64,000 nt of DNA, taken from positions 248,001 through 312,000 of the forward strand of contig CAVSGL010000012.1 of NCBI GenBank assembly GCA_963727465.1. The letters run 5' to 3'. A program made the position numbers and the translations under genes. This DNA is from VRUE01 sp963727465 (GTDB lineage Bacteria > Actinomycetota > Thermoleophilia > Solirubrobacterales > 70-9). Under the pieces are notes generated by a model. That model worked only from the letters and a program-made list of their open reading frames with translations, was not told the origin of the DNA and did no database searches. Numbering within the stretch: the first letter of the stretch is position 1; each line of letters opens with the position of its first letter. Positions 7,510-14,808 of this stretch are shown here, piece after piece.

Positions 7510-9720
7510 CCCGGTCGTTCGCGGGCACCGCCGGGCTGACCCGTGAGCAGCTTCTACAGGCGCCCGTCCACTGGCCCCGCCCGAGCGTCCTCGATGCCTC
7601 GCTGAAGGCGATCGAGGGGGTCGGACCGCGGCTCGCCGAAGCCGCCGCCGAGGCCGGAATCGCCACGCTCGGCGATCTGCTGCTCCGCTTCCCCCATAGT
7701 CACCGGGACCGAACCGTCACCCCGGTCGCCGCGCTGGAGCCCGGCAAGCAGATGACGATTCGAGTCGAAGTGCTTTCCGACGCGACGCGTCCATTCCGCC
7801 GCAGGGGTCTCTCCATCCTCACGGTCAAAGTCGGCGACGCCTCCGGCCACGTGCGCGCGACCTGGTTCAACCAACCGTGGTTGACGCCCAAGTTGACTGC
7901 GGGGACCGGGTTGCTGCTCACGGGCTCCCGCGACAAACGCGGCTTCCGCGTATCGGAATACGAGCTGCTTCCGACCGCGGGTCCTGTCGCCGCAGGGGAC
8001 CCACCACCCCCTGCGGTCGCTAAAGCGTCCTCGGGGGCGGTGCCCCCTACGACGCCACCCGCGGACGAAAGGGGGGCGCTGGTTCCGGTTCACCCCGCTA
8101 CCGAGGCGCTGAAAGCGCAGCGGATACGGCAGTGGGTTGAGGCGGCGATGCCGCTTGTGGGGAACACGCTTGAGGCGTTGCCGGCCGAGCTGCGTGTGCG
8201 GAGAGAGATCGCCGGCGTGGCGGATGCGGTCAAAGCGATGCACTTTCCCGCGAGTCCTGTGGACATCGAGCAGGCGCGGTGAACGCTTGGCGTTCGAAGA
8301 GCTGTTCCTGTATCAGGCGATCCTCACTACGCGAAAGCAGACCCACAGGGCTTCGCGGCCGGCGCCGCGGTTCGCCAAACCGGGTGATGCGGTCGGCAGG
8401 TGGATCGAGTCGCTGCCCTTCGAGCTCACCCGGGACCAGCGGCGGGCGTTGGACGAGATCGACGCGGACCTCGATTCGGGTGAGCCGATGCAGCGGCTGC
8501 TGATGGGGGAGGTGGGCTCGGGCAAGACCGTCGTCGCGCTGTACGCGATGCTGCGGGCGCTGGAAGCGGGGTACCAGGCGGTGCTGATGGCGCCGACCGA
8601 GACGCTGGCCGAGCAGCACGCTGTGACGCTGGGCAGGCTGCTGGCGGCGGAGGCGACGCCGTTCGCGCTGCTGACGGGGGCGACCCCGGCCGCGCGCCGC
8701 AGGGAAGCGCTCGACCGGCTCGCCAGCGGCGAGCTCGGTCTGGTCGTCGGCACGCACGCGCTGATCGAGCCCGACGTCGAGCTCGCCCGCCTCGGCCTCT
8801 GCGTCGTCGACGAGCAGCACCGTTTCGGGGTCGAGCAGCGCCGCGCGCTGGACTCGAAGGGGGTCGAGGGGATGGCGCCGCACGTCCTGCACATGACCGC
8901 GACGCCGATCCCGCGCACCCTCTCGCTGACCGCCTACGGCGACCTCGACACGACCGCGCTGCACCAGCTGCCGGCGGGCCGCAAGCCGGTGGAGACCAGG
9001 GTCGTCGACGAGGACGAGCGCCCCGGCGCCTACGAGTTCCTGCGCGGCGAGCTGCGCGCCGGCCGGCAGGCGTTCGTCGTCTGCCCGCTCGTGGTCGAGT
9101 CGCCGAAGATGCAGGGCAAGGCCGCCGAGCGGGAGGGGGAGCGGCTCGCCGCCGAGGAGCTCGACGGGTTCTCGGTCGGCGTCATCCACGGCCAGATGCC
9201 CTCGGCGCAGAAGGCCGCAGCGATGGAGGCGTTCGCCGCCGGCGCCACCGACGTGCTCGTCGCGACGACCGTGATCGAGGTCGGCATCGACGTGGCCAAC
9301 GCGACCGTGATGGTGATCGAGGGGGCGGAGCGCTACGGCGTCTCGCAGCTGCACCAGCTGCGCGGCCGGGTCGGGCGCGGCGAGCACGCCTCGTACTGCC
9401 TGCTCTTTCCCGAAGACGCGGGCGAGATGGCGCGCCGCCGCCTCAGGGCGCTCGCCCGCGAGCGCGACGGCTTCAAGCTCGCCGAGGTCGACCTCACCCT
9501 GCGCGGCGAGGGCGAGGTGCTGGGGACTCGCCAGAGCGGCCTGCCGCGCTTCGCCGTCGCCGAGCTGCCCGAGGAAACCGCGCTGCTGGCCGCCGCCCGC
9601 GACGAGGTGCTGGCGCTGCTCGGGCGCCACGGCTCGCTCGGCGTCCCCGAGCTCGGCCCCCTGCTCGACGCCGCTCACCGGCGCTTCGGCGCCGGCGCCT
9701 CCGACCCGATCCCCCTCTGA
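7485..9720 (+). CDS. recG: ATP-dependent DNA helicase RecG, frameshifted
   Basis: Branch-migrates and reverses stalled replication forks. The N-terminal part (7485 to about 8280) has the wedge/OB domain: GVGPRLAEAAAEAGI, LGDLLLRFPHSHRDR and VHPATEALKAQRIRQ. Frame is lost near 8270-8282 (TGA at 8280). The helicase half continues one frame over: RLAFEELFLYQ, Walker A GEVGSGKTVVAL, DEQHRFGV, TATPIPRTL, ATTVIEVGIDV and QLRGRVGRG. Either one surplus base or two missing bases at the break would repair it. An unusual 30-codon palindromic insertion sits at 7975-8064, between OB and helicase domains. Confidence 0.9.
7975..8064. repeat. In-frame palindromic insertion within recG
   Basis: Outer arms 7975-7982 and 8057-8064 are exact reverse complements (8 bp). 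They enclose a 9-bp stem (7990-7998 with 8008-8016) and a 6-bp stem (8033-8038 with 8042-8047). The block is 90 nt, exactly 30 codons. It encodes a Pro/Ala-rich stretch where RecG proteins normally pass almost directly from the OB domain to VHPATEAL. It resembles in layout, but not clearly in sequence, the extragenic branched palindromes in this window. Confidence 0.55.
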
Positions 9721-9721
9721 C

Positions 9722-9766
9722 CGCGGTCGAGGTTTTCATCGCCATGCGGGTAAATCCTCGACCGCG
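9722..9766. repeat. GGTCGAGG palindrome, copy A
   Basis: An 11-bp perfect stem (9722-9732 with 9756-9766) built on CGCGGTCGAGG/CCTCGACCGCG, with a 23-nt centre. The same repeat occurs after ftsY and after the L,D-transpeptidase gene. This copy starts directly after the recG stop, 17 bp before rsmD. It is a REP-like extragenic palindrome and a possible transcription end. Confidence 0.75.
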
Positions 9767-9783
9767 CTTGAGAGAGTGATGCG

Positions 9784-10330
9784 ATGAGGGTGATCGCCGG
9801 AGAGCTGAAGGGGCAGCGGCTGGTCGCGCCGCGCGGCTGGAAGGTGCGACCGACGACCGACCGCGTGCGCGAGGCGGTCTTCTCGGCGCTCGGCGACATT
9901 GCCGGCGCGAGCGTGCTCGACCTCTACTGCGGCACCGGCGCGCTCGCGATCGAGTCGCTCTCGCGCGGCGCCGCCAATGCCGTCCTCGTCGACCGCGACA
10001 CCCGTCCCGGCGCTCGGCAACGTCGAGCGACTCGGCCTCGGCGAGCGCGTCGAGCTGGTCCGCGCCGACGGCGAGCGCTGGCTCGCCGCGCGCGCCGGCG
10101 AGGCCGAGCCGCGGCGTTTCGACCTCGTCTTCGTCGACGCCCCGTATAGACTCGCCGACCGCGTGGGGCAGGCACTCGACACACATCTGCCGCTTGTTCT
10201 CGCCGCCGGCGGCAGGGCGGTGATCGAGAGCGGCGCCCGCAGGCCGCTGCGGATCGACTCGCTCGAGCCGCTGCGCCAGCGCCGCTACGGCGGCGCCGAC
10301 GTCAGCTTCTACCGGCCAAGGGGGTCGTGA
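9784..10330 (+). CDS. rsmD: 16S rRNA (guanine-966 N2)-methyltransferase, frameshifted
   Basis: Starts MRVIAGELKGQRLVAPRG and has the RsmD signature RPTTDRVREAVFSAL, SAM motif VLDLYCGTGALAIESLSRGA and acceptor VDRDTRP. Frame breaks at 10009-10010: one extra G separates DTRP from ALGNVERLGLGERVEL. The second part carries FVDAPY, the catalytic (D/N)PPY-type motif with A in place of P, and ends near-normally (about 181 residues when repaired). The stop overlaps the coaD start by one base; rsmD-coaD is a conserved pair. Confidence 0.9.
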
Positions 10331-10830
10331 TGCCCGAGCGCGACGGCACCGTCCTCTGCCCCGGCAGCTACGACCCGATCACCAACGGGCACCTCGACAT
10401 CATCACCCGCAGCTCCGACGTCTTCGAGCGGGTCGTCGTCTGCGTCGTCAACAACCCGCTGCGCAAGAACAGGACCCTGTTCACGGCCGAGGAGCGCAAG
10501 GCGTTCATCGAAGAGGCAACCGCCCATCTCGGCAACGTCGAGGTGCGGATCTTCTCCAACCTGCTGGTCGAGTTCGCGCGCGAACTAGGAGCCAAGTCGA
10601 TCGTCAAGGGCCTGCGGGCGATCTCCGACTTCGAGTACGAGTTCGAGATGGCCCAGCTGAACCGCAAGCTCGACCCGGAGATCGAGAGCATCTACATGAT
10701 CGCCTCGCCCGAGTACAGCTTCCTCTCCTCGACCGGAGTGAAGGAAATGGCGACCTTCGGCGGCGACGTAAGCGATCTCGTCCCGCCCCCGGTGGCCGCG
10801 GCGATGGCGGACCGCCTGGCCGAAGGGTAG
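10330..10830 (+). CDS. coaD: Phosphopantetheine adenylyltransferase
   Basis: Fourth step of coenzyme A synthesis: transfers AMP to 4'-phosphopantetheine. The 166 residues are the normal length. They show the nucleotidyltransferase motif CPGSYDPITNGHLDII at the N terminus, VKGLRAISDFEYE in the middle, and the ISSS-like SPEYSFLSSTGVKEMA near the end. ATG 10330 overlaps the rsmD stop. A GTG three bases upstream is an alternative start. Confidence 0.96.
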   Translation: MPERDGTVLCPGSYDPITNGHLDIITRSSDVFERVVVCVVNNPLRKNRTLFTAEERKAFIEEATAHLGNVEVRIFSNLLVEFARELGAKSIVKGLRAISDFEYEFEMAQLNRKLDPEIESIYMIASPEYSFLSSTGVKEMATFGGDVSDLVPPPVAAAMADRLAEG

Positions 10831-10934
10831 GCTGTGCCGACCGCCGCCGCGTTGGGCGAGAGTTTGCAAAAAGCCGAGGAATTCACGGCTTCTTCACCGA
10901 AAGTGGCTCATACACGTAGGCTTACGCCCTGCTC

Positions 10935-11414
10935 ATGGACGTTCTGGTCCTAATCGACAAACTGGACGATGTCGTCCACAACGCCCGGCCCGTGCCCCTC
11001 ACGGACCAGGTTCGCGTGGACCGCGAGGAGATCTACGACCTCCTCGACCAGATGCGCGCGACGATCCCCGAGGAGATCAAGCAGGCGCGCTGGATCGTCA
11101 AGGAGCGCCAGGAGATGCTCGCCGAGGCCAAACGCGAGGCCGAGCGGATCGTGCGCGAGGCGCGCGAGCAGCAGGCCCGCCTGATCTCCGACGAGGAGGT
11201 CACCAAGCAGGCCGAGCGCGCCGCCGACGAGATCGTCGAGGACGCGCGCACGCGCGAGCGCGAGATCCGGCTCGGCGCCGAGGACTACGCCGACGAGATC
11301 CTCAACACGCTCGAGGTCAACCTCCAGAAGTTCCTCGCCGCCGTGCAGCGCGGCCGCGACCGGCTCGCCGGCCGCGACGAAGAGCAGCCGGTCGCCGAGC
11401 TCGAAGAGCAGTAG
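10935..11414 (+). CDS. SepIVA-like DivIVA-domain coiled-coil protein
   Basis: 159 residues. A short N-terminal segment (DVLVLIDKLDDVVHNARPVPL) resembles the start of mycobacterial SepIVA/Rv2927c. A charged coiled coil follows from about residue 50 to 140, with ERQEMLAEAKREAERIV and AARTREREIRLGAE-type heptads. The position between coaD and the DUF177 gene matches the neighbourhood of that family, which acts in septation and envelope growth at the cell pole or septum. The function here is inferred from similarity and position. No membrane segment is seen. Confidence 0.7.
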   Translation: MDVLVLIDKLDDVVHNARPVPLTDQVRVDREEIYDLLDQMRATIPEEIKQARWIVKERQEMLAEAKREAERIVREAREQQARLISDEEVTKQAERAADEIVEDARTREREIRLGAEDYADEILNTLEVNLQKFLAAVQRGRDRLAGRDEEQPVAELEEQ

Positions 11415-11417
11415 AGC

Positions 11418-11912
11418 TCAGTAGGCGGCGCGGACGACCGCCAGGTCGTCGGCCTGCCAGGTGACCTCGCCGTCGCTCCAGCCCACGAGCTCGTCCAGCT
11501 CGTCGCCCGCGAACGAGTCGCCGATCACCAGGGCGCGGGACTGCTCGCGCACCCGCCGGCAGAGCGCCTGTTTCTGCTCGGGGTCGAGGTCGTTGACGGA
11601 GAGGACCGAGATGACCAGGTCCCACGGTCCGTCGGGGAGCGGGTCCTCCATGCGGGCGAGCTGCACGTCGTCGTAGGTCTGGCGGGCGCGGAAGACCATG
11701 TCGGGGCTGGAGTCGAGCCCGACCACCCAGGCGTCGGGGTGGGCCTCGATCAGGCGCCTGGTCGTCTCGCCGGTGCCCATTCCGAGCTCGAGCGCGCGCT
11801 CGGGCGGGAACGGGATCGCGGCGATCGCCGCCTCCTGTAGCTCGTCGTAGCGCGGGATCCGGGCGTGGATCCGCTCCAAGTACTCGTCTGGCGTCCAGTC
11901 GAATTGACCCAT
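11418..11912 (-). CDS. Class I SAM-dependent methyltransferase
   Basis: 164 residues on the opposite strand to its neighbours. The Rossmann start ALELGMGTGETTRRL (about residues 38-52) is motif I, GLDSSPDM is motif II, and MEDPLPDGPWDLVISVLSVNDL holds motifs III-IV. The short length suggests a small-molecule methylase; the substrate is unknown. The start ATG at 11912 begins GQFDWTPDEYLERI. It ends 3 bp from the convergent SepIVA-like gene. Confidence 0.78.
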   Translation of the reverse strand: MGQFDWTPDEYLERIHARIPRYDELQEAAIAAIPFPPERALELGMGTGETTRRLIEAHPDAWVVGLDSSPDMVFRARQTYDDVQLARMEDPLPDGPWDLVISVLSVNDLDPEQKQALCRRVREQSRALVIGDSFAGDELDELVGWSDGEVTWQADDLAVVRAAY

Positions 11913-11966
11913 TTCGTAACCTCGTCGGGAGGAGCCATCGTAAGCGGCAGGGCGGAGGAGCTCGCT

Positions 11967-12509
11967 ATGGCCAGGACGCCAACCACGATCATCGACCTTG
12001 CGCGGCTCTCGCTTGCGCACGGCGAGGGAGCCCGTCTCGATCTCCCGATGCGCCTCGACCCGCTGGAGATCGGCGGCCAGGCGTATGCGCCTCCGGGCGA
12101 GGTTCAGGCCCGGATCGACATCTCGCGGCCGAGCAACGGCTACGCCTTCAGGCTGCGCTTCCCGCTGCGTGTCGAGGGGCCGTGCATGCGTTGCCTGGAG
12201 CACGCCGCGGTCGAGACCGAGGTGGACCTGCGCGAGGTCGACCAGGCCGATACCGACGACGAGGAGCTGCGCAGCCCCTACGTCGTCGAGGACGAGCTCG
12301 ACCTCGGTCGCTGGGCGCACGACGCCGCGATCCTCGCCCTCCCGAACCAGATCCTCTGCCGCCCCGACTGCGCCGGCCTCTGCCCCGTCTGCGGCGAATC
12401 CCTCAACGACGCCGACCCGGAGGACCACAAGCATTCGAGCACCCGGGACCCCCGCTGGGCGAAACTGGATGAGTTGAGGGGACGGGGGTCCTCCGCAGGG
12501 AACTTGTGA
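11967..12509 (+). CDS. DUF177 (YceD-family) protein
   Basis: 180 residues, the family that nearly always precedes rpmF and is linked to 23S rRNA or ribosome metabolism. It contains the family centre LRFPLRVEGPCMRCLEHA (near residues 60-77) and a cysteine cluster CRPDCAGLCPVCGESLN (near 131-147) resembling a zinc site. The last ten residues are encoded by the left arm and core of a palindromic element (12478-12576), so the C terminus may have been replaced by its insertion. Confidence 0.88.
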   Translation: MARTPTTIIDLARLSLAHGEGARLDLPMRLDPLEIGGQAYAPPGEVQARIDISRPSNGYAFRLRFPLRVEGPCMRCLEHAAVETEVDLREVDQADTDDEELRSPYVVEDELDLGRWAHDAAILALPNQILCRPDCAGLCPVCGESLNDADPEDHKHSSTRDPRWAKLDELRGRGSSAGNL

Positions 12510-12576
12510 GCACGCGATGGCAAGGACCCGCGGCCGACGATTCAATGCGGGTTCGCGGCGGAGGACCCCCGTCCCC
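12478..12576. repeat. Branched palindromic element 3 (19-bp arms)
   Basis: Perfect 19-bp inverted repeat (12478-12496 with 12558-12576) around 61 nt. Inside, ACCCGC 12526-12531 pairs with GCGGGT 12547-12552. The arms share a GGGGGTCCTCC run with the arms of elements 1 and 2. The left arm and part of the core encode the DUF177 C terminus; the right arm ends 18 bp before the rpmF start. It may attenuate or protect the transcript between the two genes. Confidence 0.8.
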
Positions 12577-12594
12577 GCTACCATGCTGCACCCA

Positions 12595-12807
12595 ATGGCG
12601 GTCCCGAAGAAGAGAACTTCGCGCACGCGGCGCGACAAGCGGCGTGCCCAGCACAAGGCCGGCAAGGCGCGGCTCAACGAGTGCCCGCGCTGCCACAGCC
12701 CGCGACTGCCGCACCGGGTCTGCCCGACCTGCGGCACCTACAGGGGCCGCGAGGTGATCGAGCACGAGATCGCCGATCCGACCGCGCCCGCGCCCGACAC
12801 GGAGTAG
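12595..12807 (+). CDS. rpmF: 50S ribosomal protein L32
   Basis: Seventy residues. It starts AVPKKRTSRTRRDKRRAQH and has the zinc-ribbon cysteines CPRCHSPRLPHRVCPTCG, a C+ form. The start at 12595 is where the family begins. It ends three bases before plsX, the usual rpmF-plsX pairing that links ribosome and lipid synthesis. Confidence 0.96.
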   Translation: MAVPKKRTSRTRRDKRRAQHKAGKARLNECPRCHSPRLPHRVCPTCGTYRGREVIEHEIADPTAPAPDTE

Positions 12808-12810
12808 CCG

Positions 12811-13827
12811 GTGCCCGGCGGCGTGACCGTCGCCCTCGACGGCTTCGGCGTCGAGCGCGGATTCGACGTGCTCGCCGACGGTGTGCGCATGGCCGCCGCC
12901 GACGGCATCCGCATCCGCGTCTTCGGTCCCGACCGGGGGCTGGGTGAGATCGAGGGCGTCGAGGTCAGCCCGACCTCCGAGTGGATCGGCAACGACGAGG
13001 ACGCGGTGCCGGCGGTGCGGGCGAAGAAGGGCGCCTCCGTCGTGCGCGCCGCCGCCGACGTGGCGGCGGGCGGCGCCGCGGCGCTGGTCAGCCACGGCTC
13101 GACCGGGGCGACGATGGCGGCGGCGACCTTCGGCCTGCGCCGGCTGAAGGGCGTGCAGCGTCCGGCGCTGGCCGTGCAGCTGCCGGTGCCCGGCCGGTCC
13201 GTCCTCTTCCTCGACGTCGGCGCCAACGCCGAGGTGCGCGCCCAGCACCTGGTTCAGTTCGCCTTCCTCGGCGCCGCTTTCAGCGAGGCCGCGCTCGACG
13301 TCGCCCGGCCCCGCGTCGCGCTGCTCTCGGTCGGCGAGGAGGCCGGCAAGGGCAGGGAGGAGGTGAGCGCCGCGCACGCGCTGCTCGCCGACGCCGCCGG
13401 GATCGAGTTCGTCGGCAACGTCGAGGGCGGCGACCTGCCCGCCGGCGCGGCCGACGTCGTCGTCACCGACGGCTTCACCGGCAACGTCGCGCTGAAGCTG
13501 ATGGAGGGCACGGCGAAGGCGGTGACCGGGGCGATCCGCGACGCGGCGCGCTCCAACCCGCTGGCGACGTTCGGGGGCCTGTTGATGCGGCCGGCGCTCG
13601 GCGGCCTGCGCAGCGAGCTGCACCCCGACACGACCGGCGGCGCGATCCTGCTCGGTCTGCGCGGCATCGCCGTCGTCGGGCACGGCAGCGCCGGCGCCGA
13701 GGGCGTCGCCAACTCGGTGCGGCTGGCGGCCCGCTGCGTCGAGGTCGACGCGGTCGGCCGCACCGCGGCGCTGCTCGAGCGGGCCGGCGCCGGCCGCGGG
13801 GCGCTGGCCGCTGAGGGCGGCGCGTGA
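12811..13827 (+). CDS. plsX: Phosphate acyltransferase PlsX
   Basis: Converts acyl-ACP to acyl phosphate for phospholipid synthesis. 338 residues from a GTG start. Family motifs are VALDGFG, GSTGATMAAATFGLRRLKGVQRPALA (near 95-120), FLDVGANAEVRAQHLVQFA, LLSVGEEAGKG and TDGFTGNVALKLMEG. It sits between rpmF and acpP in a lipid-synthesis run and is surely cotranscribed with them. Confidence 0.95.
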   Translation: MPGGVTVALDGFGVERGFDVLADGVRMAAADGIRIRVFGPDRGLGEIEGVEVSPTSEWIGNDEDAVPAVRAKKGASVVRAAADVAAGGAAALVSHGSTGATMAAATFGLRRLKGVQRPALAVQLPVPGRSVLFLDVGANAEVRAQHLVQFAFLGAAFSEAALDVARPRVALLSVGEEAGKGREEVSAAHALLADAAGIEFVGNVEGGDLPAGAADVVVTDGFTGNVALKLMEGTAKAVTGAIRDAARSNPLATFGGLLMRPALGGLRSELHPDTTGGAILLGLRGIAVVGHGSAGAEGVANSVRLAARCVEVDAVGRTAALLERAGAGRGALAAEGGA

Positions 13828-13840
13828 TAGCAATTCGGGA

Positions 13841-14086
13841 ATGAACCGCGACGAGGTCTTCGCTCTCGTGCGCGATCACCTCGCCGAGGAGCTCGAGGTC
13901 GATCCCGCCAAGATCGCCGAGGGCACCCGCTTCAAGCAGGATCTCGACGCCGACTCGCTCGATCTGTACGAGCTGGTGATGGAGCTCGAGGACAACTACG
14001 GCATCTCCGTCTCCGAGCAGGAGGCGGCGCGGATCGAGACCGTCGGCGACGCCGTCGCCTTCGTCCTGGAGCGCGCCCCGGCGTGA
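13841..14086 (+). CDS. acpP: Acyl carrier protein
   Basis: 81 residues, acidic, with the phosphopantetheine attachment serine in DLDADSLDLYELVMELED. It carries acyl chains in fatty acid synthesis. Its last four bases overlap the rnc start (GTGA), so translation of the two is coupled. Confidence 0.95.
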   Translation: MNRDEVFALVRDHLAEELEVDPAKIAEGTRFKQDLDADSLDLYELVMELEDNYGISVSEQEAARIETVGDAVAFVLERAPA

Positions 14087-14757
14087 GCGTCGAGGCGCTC
14101 GCAGGGCTGATCGGGGAGCTCCCCGGCGACCTGCGGTGCCTCGCCCTCACACACTCGTCCTGGACCGAGCAGGCGCCCGAGTCCTACGAGCGGCTCGCCT
14201 ACCTCGGCGACAGCGTGCTCGCGCTTGCCGTCGCGGCGGCGATCTACGAGCGCTTTCCCGAGGTCGACGCCGGCGGCCTGACGAGGATCCACAACTACAC
14301 CGTGAGCGGCGCCTCCTGCGCGGAGGTCGGGCGCGAGCTCGATGTGCCGTCGCTGTTGGAAGCCGCCGAGCCGGAGGACGAGGACGCGATTCCGGCGGAG
14401 ATCCTGCTGGCCGGCTCCCGCCCCCTGCCGGAGGTGACCGAGGCGCTGATCGGGGCCTGCTTCCTCGCCTTCGGCTTCGAGCGCGTCGCCGCCGCGGTGG
14501 CCGCAGCCTTCGCCGAGCAGATCGAGTTCGCCCTGGAAGCGCCGGTCGATGCGAAGTCCGCCCTTCAGGAGCTGCTCGCCCGCCGCCGCGCGCGCGTAAC
14601 CTACGTCGTGATCGGCGAATCCGGGCCGGCGCACCAGCGCACATTCGAGGTCGAGGCGACCGTGGACGGCGAGGGGGTGGGGACCGGCGCCGGTCGCAGC
14701 AAGAAGGCGGCTGAGCAGATGGCGGCCGAGGAAGCGCTGAAGCGCCTCCGGGGGTAG
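14083..14757 (+). CDS. rnc: Ribonuclease III with altered active site
   Basis: Double-stranded RNA endonuclease fold: RNase III domain (1-150), then a dsRNA-binding domain (155-224, ending GRSKKAAEQMAAEEALK). The signature normally reads ERLEFLGD; here it is ERLAYLGDSVL, so the catalytic glutamate (E41 in E. coli numbering) is alanine. The second acidic pair, normally ADxxEALIG, reads PEVTEALIG, so the aspartate is replaced by glutamate. The dsRNA-binding part looks intact. Cleavage may be weak or altered. Position between acpP and smc is canonical. Confidence 0.88.
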   Translation: MSVEALAGLIGELPGDLRCLALTHSSWTEQAPESYERLAYLGDSVLALAVAAAIYERFPEVDAGGLTRIHNYTVSGASCAEVGRELDVPSLLEAAEPEDEDAIPAEILLAGSRPLPEVTEALIGACFLAFGFERVAAAVAAAFAEQIEFALEAPVDAKSALQELLARRRARVTYVVIGESGPAHQRTFEVEATVDGEGVGTGAGRSKKAAEQMAAEEALKRLRG

Positions 14758-14808
14758 GAAGCCGGTCGCGTCCGACTCACACGGCAGCCTTGCGGACCGA
14801 GGACGAGG

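Noticed and set aside
10871..10891. Terminator after coaD
   Set aside because: AAGCCG...CGGCTT forms only a 6-bp stem with no T run; too weak to call.
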